Assembly (NCBI RefSeq): GCF_900119315.1
Contig: NZ_LT827010.1
Span: forward strand, 1,534,001-1,598,000
DNA: 64,000 nt
Source of the DNA: Actinoplanes sp. SE50/110
Lineage (GTDB): Bacteria; Actinomycetota; Actinomycetes; Mycobacteriales; Micromonosporaceae
Reading direction: 5' to 3'
In this document: positions 54,190 to 62,528 of the stretch, piece by piece
Layout of the letters: the number at the start of each line of letters is the position of its first letter
Position numbering within the stretch: position 1 is the stretch's first letter
Translations under genes and position numbers: made by a program
The notes under the pieces: generated by a model
What the model saw: the letters and a program-made list of their open reading frames with translations, nothing else
Databases searched by the model: none
Told to the model about the DNA's origin: nothing

Positions 54190-55470
54190 TCAGAGCGGTG
54201 CCGCGGCGAATGCCTCGGCGATCCGCCGCCGCGTCTCCGCCGGCGTGATCACCGCGTCCACCGTCGCGGCGGCGGTCTCGGCCTGCTCGCGTGCCAGCCG
54301 CTCCTGCAGCGCGCCGCGCTCCTCGGGCGCCGTCGCGGCCAGCCGCCGGTGATGCCGGATCGGCACGGCCTCGACCGGGTCGTGCACCGCCAGCTCGGTG
54401 TCAGGCCAGGCGAATACCGCGGTGGCGCCCAGAGCGCGGGAGTTCAGGGCGAGATAGGCGCCGCCGTACGCGCGCCGGGTGAGCAGCGTCACCCGGGGTA
54501 CCACGGCTCCGGCGAAGGCGTGCAGTAGCCGCGCTCCGCTGATCACCAGTTCCGGGCCGGGCAGATGCCCCGGGGTGTCGACGACCACGAGCAGGGGCAG
54601 CGCCCGGGCGTCGCACATCCGGACGAAGCGGGCGGTCTTGTCGGCGGCGGCCTCGTCCAGCCGGCCATCGAGATGCCCGGGGTTGGTCGCCACCACGCCG
54701 ATCGTGCGTCCGGCGAACCGGCCCAGAGCGGTGACCACGTTGGGCGCCCACGTCTCCTGCAGTTCCAGGCCGGGCTCGTCGAGCAGGGCACGGATCAGCG
54801 GGCGTACGTCGTACCCGCGAATCCCGGCCGGCAGCAGTGAGTCGAGGGACCGCCCCAGCGTGCTGCCGGGTTTGACGTCGGCCGGCGACAGCCGGCCCGG
54901 GTGACCCAGCATCCGGACGGTCCGGCGAGCGGCGCCCACCGCGGCCTCGTCATCGTCGCTGATCACGTGCGCGACCCGGCCGAAGGCCGCCGCACCGGCG
55001 ACAGCCGATCCGCCGGTCAGCCGGTTGCCGGCCGGCGAGCCGTCGGCCTCCGGGCCGGCGATCACGACGTCGGTGAGTGCCGGCACGTAGGCGGTGCTGC
55101 CCAGTGCCGGGCCCAGCAGCAGCGAGATCCGCGGGATCCGGCCGGCGGCGCGGACCGTGGCGGCGACGACCTGACCGGCCGCGTCCAGCGCCACCATGCC
55201 CTCGTCGAGCCGCGCCCCGCCGGAGTGCCAGACGCCGATCACCGGAACCCGTTCGCGGACCGCGAGGTCGATCGCCTCGACGATGCGCCGGCTTCCGTGG
55301 ACGCCGATCGCGCCGCCCATCCGGCCGGGGTCGGTGGCGAAGGCGATCGCGGGAGTGCCGTCGACCGTGCCGCGCGCCGGCAGCACGCCGGAGTCGTCCG
55401 GCACGGCCAGCGGACGCAGGGTGTGGTGGTCGAAGAGGGCGCGCAGCCGCGATTCCGGATCGCGGTCCAC
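54190..55470 (-). CDS. Acyl-CoA carboxyltransferase subunit of the FAS operon (AccD-like)
   Basis: A 426-residue biotin-dependent carboxyltransferase beta subunit of the crotonase-like fold. The N half has GGAIGVHGSRRIVEA and HSGGARLDEG, the C half VVATNPGHLDGRLDEAAADKTARFV and AYGGAYLALNS. It transfers carboxyl from biotin to acetyl- or propionyl-CoA to make malonyl-CoA. It follows fabF, as accD6 does in mycobacteria. At 426 residues it is shorter than AccD6 (about 470) and the usual PCCB (about 520); the alpha/BCCP partner is not in view. Confidence 0.87.
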   Translation of the reverse strand: MDRDPESRLRALFDHHTLRPLAVPDDSGVLPARGTVDGTPAIAFATDPGRMGGAIGVHGSRRIVEAIDLAVRERVPVIGVWHSGGARLDEGMVALDAAGQVVAATVRAAGRIPRISLLLGPALGSTAYVPALTDVVIAGPEADGSPAGNRLTGGSAVAGAAAFGRVAHVISDDDEAAVGAARRTVRMLGHPGRLSPADVKPGSTLGRSLDSLLPAGIRGYDVRPLIRALLDEPGLELQETWAPNVVTALGRFAGRTIGVVATNPGHLDGRLDEAAADKTARFVRMCDARALPLLVVVDTPGHLPGPELVISGARLLHAFAGAVVPRVTLLTRRAYGGAYLALNSRALGATAVFAWPDTELAVHDPVEAVPIRHHRRLAATAPEERGALQERLAREQAETAAATVDAVITPAETRRRIAEAFAAAPL

Positions 55471-55521
55471 GGGCTCCTCCTCAAGATGGGAGGGCCGGGC
55501 TCGCGAGCCCGGCCCGACACG

Positions 55522-56748
55522 TCAGGGACGCGTGAAGATCAGCGCCACGTTGTGCCCGCCGAAACCGAACGAGTTGTTCATCGCGGCCGGGATGTCGAGC
55601 GGGCGGGCCTTGTGCGCGGCCACGTCGAGGTCCAGCCGGTCGTCCGGGTCGTCCAGGTTGATCGTCGGGGGGACCACGCTGTCGCGGATCGCCAGGATGG
55701 TGGCGATCGACTCCAGTGCGCCGGCCGCACCCAGCAGGTGCCCGGTCATCGACTTCGTCGAGGTGATCACCGGGTGCGTGCCGAGGGCCGCCTTGATGCC
55801 CTTGATCTCGCCCATGTCGCCGACCGGGGTCGAGGTCGCGTGGGCGTTGACGTGCACGATGTCGGCGCCGGTCAGACCGGCGTCGCGGACCGCCATGGAC
55901 ATCGCCCGGATGCCGCCGGCACACTCCGGGTCGGGCTGGACGATGTCGTAGCCGTCCGAGGTGATCCCGGCACCGGCCAGCCGGGCGTAGATCCGCGCGC
56001 CCCGGGCCACCGCGTGGTCGGCCCGCTCCAGGATCAGCGCGCCGGCGCCCTCGCCCAGGACGAAGCCGTCCCGGCCCTTGTCCCACGGGCGGGAGGCCCG
56101 CTGCGGGTCGTCGTTGCGCGTCGACATGGCGCGCATCGAGGCGAACCCGGCGATCGGCAGCGGGTGCACCACCGCCTCGGTGCTGCCGGCCACCACCACG
56201 TCGGCGCGGCCGGCCCGGATCAGGTCGAGGCCCAGGGCGACCGCCTCGGCGCCGGTGGCGCAGGCGCTGGCCATCGCCCGGACGCCGGCGCGGGCGCCGA
56301 GCTCCAGGCCGACGTAGGCCGCGGGGCCGTTGGGCATGAGCATCGGCACGGTGTGCGGGCTGACCCGCCGCGGGCCGGACTGCTCCAGGATGTCGTCCTG
56401 GTCGAGCAGGCTGACCGCGCCACCGATGCCGCTGCCGAAGCTGACCGCGAGACGTTCCGGGTCGAGCCCGGAGCCGTCCAGGCCGGAGTCGGCCCAGGCC
56501 TGCTTGGCCGCGATGATCGCGATGGCCTCACTGCGGTCCAGGCGGCGCATCCGGACCCGTTCGATCACCTCGGACGGGTCGACGGCCAGCTGGGCGCCGA
56601 TGCGGACCGGGAGCTGACCGGCCCACTCCTGGGTGAGCGGACCCACCCCGGAGCGGCCGGCGAGCATGGCGTCCCAGGTGGACGCGACGTCCCCGCCCAA
56701 CGGGGTCGTCGCGCCGAGCCCGGTGACGACGACGTCTACGGTGCTCAT
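55522..56748 (-). CDS. fabF: 3-oxoacyl-ACP synthase II
   Basis: A 408-residue KAS II. Cys 163 in MASACATG is the active-site nucleophile; HATSTPVGD and GHLLGAAG carry the two His, and NSFGFGGHN is the C-terminal motif. It extends acyl-ACP with malonyl-ACP in fatty acid synthesis. One base separates its ATG from the acpP stop, so they are coupled. It is the fourth gene of the fabD-fabH-acpP-fabF set. Confidence 0.95.
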   Translation of the reverse strand: MSTVDVVVTGLGATTPLGGDVASTWDAMLAGRSGVGPLTQEWAGQLPVRIGAQLAVDPSEVIERVRMRRLDRSEAIAIIAAKQAWADSGLDGSGLDPERLAVSFGSGIGGAVSLLDQDDILEQSGPRRVSPHTVPMLMPNGPAAYVGLELGARAGVRAMASACATGAEAVALGLDLIRAGRADVVVAGSTEAVVHPLPIAGFASMRAMSTRNDDPQRASRPWDKGRDGFVLGEGAGALILERADHAVARGARIYARLAGAGITSDGYDIVQPDPECAGGIRAMSMAVRDAGLTGADIVHVNAHATSTPVGDMGEIKGIKAALGTHPVITSTKSMTGHLLGAAGALESIATILAIRDSVVPPTINLDDPDDRLDLDVAAHKARPLDIPAAMNNSFGFGGHNVALIFTRP

Positions 56749-56749
56749 G

Positions 56750-56992
56750 TCAGGCGTTCGCCTCGATGTAGCTGACGGCGTCGCCGACGGTCTTCAGGTT
56801 CTGCACCTCGTTGTCCGGGATCTTCACGCCGAACTTCTCCTCGGCCGCGACCACGACCTCGACCATCGACAGCGAGTCGACGTCCAGATCATCGGTGAAC
56901 GACTTGCCCTCGGCGACGTCGTCCGGGTTCACCCCGGCGACCTCCTCGAGGATCTCGGCGAGGCCGGAGGTGATCTCTTCACGAGTAGCCAT
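56750..56992 (-). CDS. acpP: Acyl carrier protein
   Basis: An 80-residue acidic helical protein with DLDVDSLSMVEV; Ser 40 is the phosphopantetheine site. It carries the acyl chain between FabD, FabH and FabF. Start ATG is 50 bases after the fabH stop with an aggaaaaaa leader region. Typical length and position for the operon. Confidence 0.96.
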   Translation of the reverse strand: MATREEITSGLAEILEEVAGVNPDDVAEGKSFTDDLDVDSLSMVEVVVAAEEKFGVKIPDNEVQNLKTVGDAVSYIEANA

Positions 56993-57042
56993 GGTGGGTT
57001 TTTTCCTCTCAAACGGGTTAACTGGTGGTTTATGGGCAAATC

Positions 57043-57993
57043 TTACGGGCAGCGAACAACCTGCCCGGCGTAGGTGAGGCCACCGCCGAAGCCGAACAGC
57101 AGCACCGGCGCCCCGGACGGGATCTCCCGGCGCTCGATCAGCTTGGACAGGGCCAGCGGCACGCTCGCCGCCGAGGTGTTGCCGGACTCGACCAGGTCCT
57201 TCGCGACGATCGCGGTGTCGCTGAGGCCGAGCCGCTTCACGATGCCGTCGATGATCCGGGTGTTCGCCTGGTGCGGCACGAACGCGGCCAGCTCGGACGG
57301 GTCGACCCCGGCGCGCCGGCAGGCCTCGATCGCGAACGGGGCGAGCGCGGTGGTCGCCCAGCGGAAGACGATCTGGCCCTCCTGCTCGATGTACGGCCGC
57401 CAGCCCTCGATCCGCAGTACGTCGCCCTTGTCCGGTGCCGAGCCCCAGAGCACCGGGCCGACGCCCGGCTCCTCGCCGTCCGGCACCCCGGTCACCACGG
57501 CCGCGCCGGCCGCGTCCCCGAACAGCACCGCGGTCTTGCGGTCCGACCAGTCGGTGACATCGGAGAGCTTCTCCGCGCCGATCACGATCGCGTTGCGGGC
57601 GGCGCCGGCGCGGATGGCGTGGTCGGCCGAGCCCAGCGCGTACGAGAAGCCGGAGCACGCGGTGTTCAGGTCGTACGCCGCGGGGGCCGCGATGCCGAGC
57701 CGGTTCGCCACCCGGGTGGCGACGTTCGGGCAGCGGTCGATCGACGAGCAGGTCGCGACCACGACCAGGTCGATGTCGGCGGCGCTCAGACCGGAGGCGG
57801 CCAGCGCCTTCTCGGCGGCGAAGCCGGCCATGTCGGCGACCGTCTCGGTGTCGGCGATGCGGCGTTCGGCGATCCCGACCCGGTCCCGGATCCACTCGTC
57901 GTTGGTGTCCAGGGTCTTGGTCAGGTCGTCGTTGGTGACCACCCGCGAGGGCTGGTAGTGGCCCATCGCGACGATGCGGGAACCCGCGGTCAT
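57043..57993 (-). CDS. fabH: 3-oxoacyl-ACP synthase III
   Basis: A 316-residue KAS III that starts fatty-acid chains by condensing acyl-CoA with malonyl-ACP. Cys 113 in NTACSGF, His in FVPHQANTRI and Asn in ESGNTSAAS form the catalytic triad. In actinomycetes FabH uses branched acyl-CoA starters. The ATG at 57993 has ribosome site aggagga. It is second in the operon. Confidence 0.95.
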   Translation of the reverse strand: MTAGSRIVAMGHYQPSRVVTNDDLTKTLDTNDEWIRDRVGIAERRIADTETVADMAGFAAEKALAASGLSAADIDLVVVATCSSIDRCPNVATRVANRLGIAAPAAYDLNTACSGFSYALGSADHAIRAGAARNAIVIGAEKLSDVTDWSDRKTAVLFGDAAGAAVVTGVPDGEEPGVGPVLWGSAPDKGDVLRIEGWRPYIEQEGQIVFRWATTALAPFAIEACRRAGVDPSELAAFVPHQANTRIIDGIVKRLGLSDTAIVAKDLVESGNTSAASVPLALSKLIERREIPSGAPVLLFGFGGGLTYAGQVVRCP

Positions 57994-58024
57994 CCTGTTC
58001 CTCCTTCGGTCGCGACTGCGCGCG

Positions 58025-58954
58025 TCAGTGCTGGGGCGTGGCGTGCCGGGCGATCAGATCGCGCGCGGCGGGCAGGTCGTCCGGCGTGTTCAGGGTGACG
58101 ATCTCCGGTGCGCCGTCGCCCTTCAGCTCCCGCTTGACCAGACCGGCGAGGGTGCCGGCCGGGGGCAGCTCGAGCACCGCGGTGACGCCGAGATCCCTGA
58201 GCGTGCGCATGCACAGATCCCAGCGGACGCCGGCGGTGATCTGGCGGACCAGGCGGTCGAGCATCTCCCGCCCGCTCGCCACCGCCGTGCCGTCCAGGTT
58301 CGACAACAGCGTACGGGCCGGGTCGGTGACGGCTGTGCCGCTCGCGACCTCGGCCAGCGCGGTTTCCGCGGGCGCCATGTACGGCGTGTGGAACGCCCCG
58401 GCCACGGCCAGCGCGATCACCCGGGCCTTGGCCGGCGGCGCGGCCGCGAACTCGGCCAGCGCCTCCTGCGCCCCGGCCGCGACCACCTGGCCGGCGCCGT
58501 TGCGGTTGGCCGCGTGCAGCCCGTGTTTCTCGATGGTGGCCAGCACCTCGTCCGGGTCGCCGCCGAGCACCGCGGACATCCCGGTCGGTTCGAGCGCGCA
58601 GGCCGCGGCCATCTCCCGGCCGCGGACGCCGGCCAGCGTGACGGCGTCGGCCGGGGTCAGGACGCCGGCCGCGGCGGCCGCGCCGAGCTCGCCGACGCTG
58701 TGACCGGCCACCACCGCGACCTGCTCCAGCGGCAACTGGGCGGTGGCGAGCAGGGCGGCCGCGACCAGCAGTGGCTGGGTCCGGGCAGTGTCCTTGATTT
58801 CCTCCGCGCCGGCTTCGGTGCCGAGGTGGACGAGGTCGACGCCGGCCAGCGCCGACCAGGTGGTCAGGCTGTCCCGGGCGCCGGGGAGGTCGAGCCAGGG
58901 GGCCAGGAAGCCGGGCTTCTGGGAGCCCTGGCCGGGGGAGAGTACGGCGAGCAC
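58025..58954 (-). CDS. fabD: Malonyl-CoA:ACP transacylase
   Basis: A 309-residue transacylase with Ser 86 in GHSVGE, the acyl-enzyme serine. GQGSQ near the N-terminus is the other family mark. It loads malonyl groups onto AcpP. It is the first gene of the operon, after a 154-base gap holding inverted repeats that may bind FasR. GTG start. Confidence 0.94.
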   Translation of the reverse strand: MLAVLSPGQGSQKPGFLAPWLDLPGARDSLTTWSALAGVDLVHLGTEAGAEEIKDTARTQPLLVAAALLATAQLPLEQVAVVAGHSVGELGAAAAAGVLTPADAVTLAGVRGREMAAACALEPTGMSAVLGGDPDEVLATIEKHGLHAANRNGAGQVVAAGAQEALAEFAAAPPAKARVIALAVAGAFHTPYMAPAETALAEVASGTAVTDPARTLLSNLDGTAVASGREMLDRLVRQITAGVRWDLCMRTLRDLGVTAVLELPPAGTLAGLVKRELKGDGAPEIVTLNTPDDLPAARDLIARHATPQH

Positions 58955-59022
58955 GTGTTCGACTCTTCCGGATCGGGGAGCGTTCCGCGGTTGCCGGGCG
59001 CGACGAAACCCTACGACAAGCC

Positions 59023-59039
59023 TTGTAGGTTCTCTACAA
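59023..59039 (-). promoter_or_regulatory. Candidate FasR operator upstream of fabD
   Basis: TTGTAG (59023-59028), spacer gttct, CTACAA (59034-59039): a perfect inverted repeat. A further half-site ACAAG lies at 59016-59020. It sits about 70-85 bases before fabD, next to the start of fasR's 3' side, where the FasR activator of Streptomyces fab operons binds. The identification is by place and symmetry; no motif was matched. Confidence 0.4.
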
Positions 59040-59108
59040 AATAGGGGTTGAATTGAGCTGTTTAAGGGCGATTTGACGAGCTGGTCGTTAGTACTTGACC
59101 CCTGTGAC

Positions 59109-60317
59109 TCATGTCGCAGGATCCAGCCGCCCGATGCTCAGCGCCATCCGCAGCGCGAACGCGTCCCGCCCGTCCAGCGGGGAGAGCGTGGTGACCTCGG
59201 CGACCCGGCGCAGGCGGTAGCGGACCGTGTTCGGGTGTACGTAGAGCTCCCGGGCCGCGCTCTCCAGCACCCCGCCCGCGGCGAAGAACGCGTCCAGCGT
59301 CTCCAGCAGGCCGCTGCCCGCCCGCGAGAGCGGGCCGTACACGTCGTTGCGCAGCTTGCGCCGCGCGTCCAGGTCGCCGGCGAGGGCCCGCTCGGGCAGC
59401 AGGGCGTCGGCCGCGACCGGGCTGGGTGCGCCCGGCCAGGCCGGCGCGGCACGGAATCCGGCGAGCGCGGCCCGGGCGGACTCGGTGGCCTGTTCCAGCG
59501 TCGGCACCCCGGGGCCGGCCACGATCGGGCCGTCGCCGAAGCCGGACCGCAGCGAGGCGGCGGTCAGCACCGGGTCGGTCGCCCCGCCGACCACCGCCAC
59601 CAGCCGGTCGCCGTGCAGGCCGCCGATCACCTCCAGCCGGCTGCGCCGGGCGGCCCGGTACAGCGCGTGCAGCACCGCGGTGATGTCGCCGCCGGGGGAG
59701 CGGCCGACCACGACCGCGACCGGCGGCGAGTCGACCCAGCCGAGCGCGGCCGCCCGACTGGCCAGCACGTCCGACGAGTCGCCCCGCAGCAGCGCGTCGA
59801 CCAGCATCGCCTGCAGCCGGGCGTCCCAGGCGCCGCGCGACTCGGCGGCCCGCGCGTAGACCCGGGCCGCGGAAAACGCGATCTCCCGGGAGAACCGCAG
59901 GATCGCCTGCAGCAGCAGGTCGCCCTCGCCCTTCGCGGCGAAGCCGGGCACCTCGGCCTCGGCCACGTCGATGGTCACCTTGATCAGCTGCACGGTCTGG
60001 GTCAGCGTGATCGCCCGGGCCAGCGCGCGCGGGGCGGCCGCGAACACCTCGTCGGAGATCTCCTGGGTGCTGGCCGCCACGGTGGCCCCGGACCGCAGCC
60101 ACTCGACCAGTGACCGCACGCCGGCCTGGGCGACGAGCATCACCCAGGACCGCTGATCGGCCGGGAGCGCCCGGAACCACGGCAGCGTTTCCTCCATCCG
60201 GGCCACCGCGGAGCTGGCCAGCGCTCCGGCGTGCCGCTCGATCCGGCGTAACGTCGCAGGCTGGAGTGGGTTTGCCGGGGCTTCCGGCGCGGGTTCGGCA
60301 ATTCGGCTCTCGGCCAC
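59109..60317 (-). CDS. FasR-like PucR-type transcription factor of fatty-acid synthesis
   Basis: A 402-residue regulator. The N-terminal sensory part (about 20-160) precedes a GGDEF-like middle (about 160-320). The C-terminal PucR helix-turn-helix reads ARELYVHPNTVRYRLRRVAEV (residues about 355-375), the FasR signature. FasR proteins activate fabD-fabH-acpP-fabF in actinomycetes in response to fatty-acid status. Here it stands directly before that operon on the same strand. GTG start. Its own promoter would be in the 225-base gap upstream. Confidence 0.85.
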   Translation of the reverse strand: MAESRIAEPAPEAPANPLQPATLRRIERHAGALASSAVARMEETLPWFRALPADQRSWVMLVAQAGVRSLVEWLRSGATVAASTQEISDEVFAAAPRALARAITLTQTVQLIKVTIDVAEAEVPGFAAKGEGDLLLQAILRFSREIAFSAARVYARAAESRGAWDARLQAMLVDALLRGDSSDVLASRAAALGWVDSPPVAVVVGRSPGGDITAVLHALYRAARRSRLEVIGGLHGDRLVAVVGGATDPVLTAASLRSGFGDGPIVAGPGVPTLEQATESARAALAGFRAAPAWPGAPSPVAADALLPERALAGDLDARRKLRNDVYGPLSRAGSGLLETLDAFFAAGGVLESAARELYVHPNTVRYRLRRVAEVTTLSPLDGRDAFALRMALSIGRLDPAT

Positions 60318-60542
60318 GGGCCCAGAGTGTCACGCCGCTTCCGGTGAGCGCGAACCTTGCCGGTTTTCAGTATTTTTATGACATTTGCCCGGTGTAGCGG
60401 TGCGCCCCTCCCGCGATTCCGGTCGGTGACCTGGCATCGTGTGCTGGCGGACCGGAGGCTTCAACCCGCGCCCGGGCGTGCCGATGAAGAGACGGTGCCG
60501 AACAAGCGACCGTCAACCGATACCGAGGATCGAGGAGGGGAG

Positions 60543-60758
60543 ATGATGGAACGGGACGACACCACGCGTGCCGAGATCGATCCCGCCCTTGAGGACCTGC
60601 CACCGGGGGCCGAGGAGGAGCCGATCGTCGCATCGGAGCCGGGCCGGGTCGGTTGCCGGACCGAGTTGCGCGGCTGGGCGGGCGCCCACCTTCACGGCGC
60701 CGTCCGCCCCCGCCGCCGAGCCGCGGGCCGGGGCCGCCCCCCGGGTCGCTGGTGCTGA
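60543..60758 (+). CDS. Small acidic ORF, unknown
   Basis: A 71-codon frame with a very strong ribosome site (gaggaggggag) directly before ATG-ATG. Residues 1-35 are acidic and disordered-looking (DDTTRAEIDPALEDLPPGAEEE); the remainder turns abruptly Arg/Gly-rich (RPRRRAAGRGRPPGRW), as a frameshifted or non-coding tail would. A single Cys (GRVGCRTEL) is near the switch. It may be a small regulatory or leader peptide, or the 5' end of a broken gene. Confidence 0.4.
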   Translation: MMERDDTTRAEIDPALEDLPPGAEEEPIVASEPGRVGCRTELRGWAGAHLHGAVRPRRRAAGRGRPPGRWC

Positions 60759-60883
60759 GAGGATTTCCGGCGCTTCGCGCGACTCGGCGGTACGCCGCGA
60801 GCATGCACCCCTTTGGGGTGAGTGCGAGCCGTGGCCCGGCGCGTTTCGCGCAGTGACGGGGTCCGGGTGGTCACGGTGAACGC

Positions 60884-61453
60884 GTGGACGACAAGCGACG
60901 GCTGATCCTGGACCAGGCTCTCGCCCTGGTGGACGAGCGGGGCCTGGCCGCCATGTCGATGCGGGCGGTGGCCGAGCGGGTGGGCCTCACCTCGATGGCG
61001 CTCTACCCCTACGTGGGTGGCAAGGACGCCCTGCTCGACGGCCTGGTCGACCTGCTGCACCTGGAGCTGGGCACGACGCTCGGCGACGACCTCGCGGAAA
61101 TCGGCTGGCAGGCCCGGCTGCGCGCGCTGGGCCGGGCCGTCCGCTCGCTCGCGCACGCCCACCCGAGCGCCTTCCCGCTGCTGCTGAACCGTTCCGCGGC
61201 CGGCGCCTCGGCCTCGTGGCTCACCGCGGCCCTGCGCGGGCTGCTGCACGACGCGGGCGTTCCGGCCGCCGAGGTGCCCCGCCTGGCCCGGATGATCTGC
61301 GCGTTCCTGCTCGGCTACACCACCGGGGAGGTCACCGGCGGGCTGCCCACGGTCACCCCGGACCCCGGGGCGGGGGAGTTCGACGCGGACCTGGAGGACC
61401 TGGTGGCGCTCATCGAACGTGTCGCTGATCACCATGCCGGCGACCGGCGCTGA
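60884..61453 (+). CDS. TetR-family transcriptional regulator
   Basis: A 189-residue regulator. Residues 1-50 form the TetR helix-turn-helix (ILDQALALVDERGLAAMSMRAVAERVGLTSMALYPYVGGKDALL). The C-terminal domain (60-189) resembles the TetR_C group with a buried ligand cavity, which senses small lipophilic compounds. The start GTG at 60884 is in place; a weaker open frame upstream is not used. It converges on the TM protein gene; an extended hairpin lies between. Target unknown. Confidence 0.88.
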   Translation: MDDKRRLILDQALALVDERGLAAMSMRAVAERVGLTSMALYPYVGGKDALLDGLVDLLHLELGTTLGDDLAEIGWQARLRALGRAVRSLAHAHPSAFPLLLNRSAAGASASWLTAALRGLLHDAGVPAAEVPRLARMICAFLLGYTTGEVTGGLPTVTPDPGAGEFDADLEDLVALIERVADHHAGDRR

Positions 61454-61470
61454 TCATCGCGTACAGCGAA

Positions 61471-61505
61471 ATGCCCTGGCTCGCGAAGAATCGCGGCCAG
61501 GGCAT
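61471..61505. terminator. Long hairpin between convergent TetR and TM-protein genes
   Basis: ATGCCCTGGC-(t)-CGCGA, loop agaa, TCGCG-GCCAGGGCAT: 15 pairs with one bulged base (61471-61505). No T-run on either side. Confidence 0.65.
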
Positions 61506-61530
61506 CGCTGGTGCGGGCGTCGCCGGTGTT

Positions 61531-62247
61531 TCAGATGCGGCGGCGGATCACGAAGGCCATCCCCGCCAGGCCGGTGAGGATCACCAGCAGCACCGCCCCG
61601 TTGAGCAGGAGCAGCCGGCGCATCTGGCCGAACAGGTGGCCGGCGCCGGAGACCGGGTCGAGCTCGGAGGAGTTCAGGTTCTCCCCGATGCCGCCGCCGA
61701 TGCCGCCGTTGACCACGTCCGGCTTCGCCTTGAGCGGGACCCCGCTCAGGCGCAGCGACTCGGACATCGACTGTCGGCCGTAGAACCAGCCGTCCGCCTT
61801 CTTGCCGTTCGGCGCGCCGGTCGGACGGTGCGCCCGCGGGCCGCCGGTGGCCAGCGGGTACAGATCGTACAGCTCGGAGGCGTCCTCCTTGATGAAGACC
61901 TTGACCGTGTACTTCGGGCCGAGCTTGCCCTTCTGCGGCTCGGTGGCGGTGGGCGTGGCCGAGGAGAGCCAGCTCACCTCACTGAGCATCATGCGGAACA
62001 GCTTCGGGTCCTCCGACTGCAGGACCTTGATGCCCTCCGACGGCACCTGATCGCCGGTGATCAGCAGCGAGTCCGGCTGCGGCGCCGGCTTGCTGCTGGA
62101 CCCGGTGACCACCGTCGTGGCGGTGCCGGCCTGTGCCCGCGGTGTGGCGAACGCCACACCAGGCGTCACGCCCAGCGTCACCGCGGCCGCGATCGCCAGC
62201 CCACCGGCGCCCGCGGCCACCCGTTTCATCGCTTGTCGAACCACCAT
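61531..62247 (-). CDS. Signal-peptide protein with C-terminal TM, unknown function
   Basis: A 238-residue protein with an N-terminal signal (KRVAAGAGGLAIAAAVTLGV, about residues 7-30, cleavage near AFATP). An exposed domain of about 150 residues (ITGDQVPSEGIKVLQSEDPKLF, then KYTVKVFIKEDASELYDLYPLATGG) leads to a final TM (about 215-233) and RRRI. It appears to be a cell-surface or membrane-anchored protein. Family unknown to me. The start is fixed by a ggggaggt ribosome site before ATG 62247. Confidence 0.65.
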   Translation of the reverse strand: MVVRQAMKRVAAGAGGLAIAAAVTLGVTPGVAFATPRAQAGTATTVVTGSSSKPAPQPDSLLITGDQVPSEGIKVLQSEDPKLFRMMLSEVSWLSSATPTATEPQKGKLGPKYTVKVFIKEDASELYDLYPLATGGPRAHRPTGAPNGKKADGWFYGRQSMSESLRLSGVPLKAKPDVVNGGIGGGIGENLNSSELDPVSGAGHLFGQMRRLLLLNGAVLLVILTGLAGMAFVIRRRI

Positions 62248-62471
62248 CCGACCTCCCCCGCCCGTGGATGACATGGTTACGTGGACCGCTGCTCGTGCAT
62301 CCACCTCTCAGCCTTCCCGAGCACCGGCCCCGCCGCATCTCGTGGCAGGGTGAATTGGAGCCATGTGGGGGGACGACCGCCGAGGACGGTAAAGCCGTTG
62401 ATCAGCGGCCAGATATTACCCACTGCCCGCAAATCGCGGGGCCGGTGGCCACCCATGTAGCGGACCGCATC

Positions 62472-62516
62472 ACCGCATTCGACGACCAGCTATGGCGCTC
62501 GGCCGTCGAATGCGGT
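62472..62516 (-). terminator. Hairpin downstream of gltX
   Basis: ACCGCATTCGACG (62472-62484) and CGTCGAATGCGGT (62504-62516) form a perfect 13-bp stem around a 19-base loop, 12 bases past the gltX stop. There is no U-tract on the minus strand. The rest of the 281-base gap between gltX and the TM-protein gene shows no gene. Confidence 0.65.
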
Positions 62517-62528
62517 AAAAGAGGGCGA

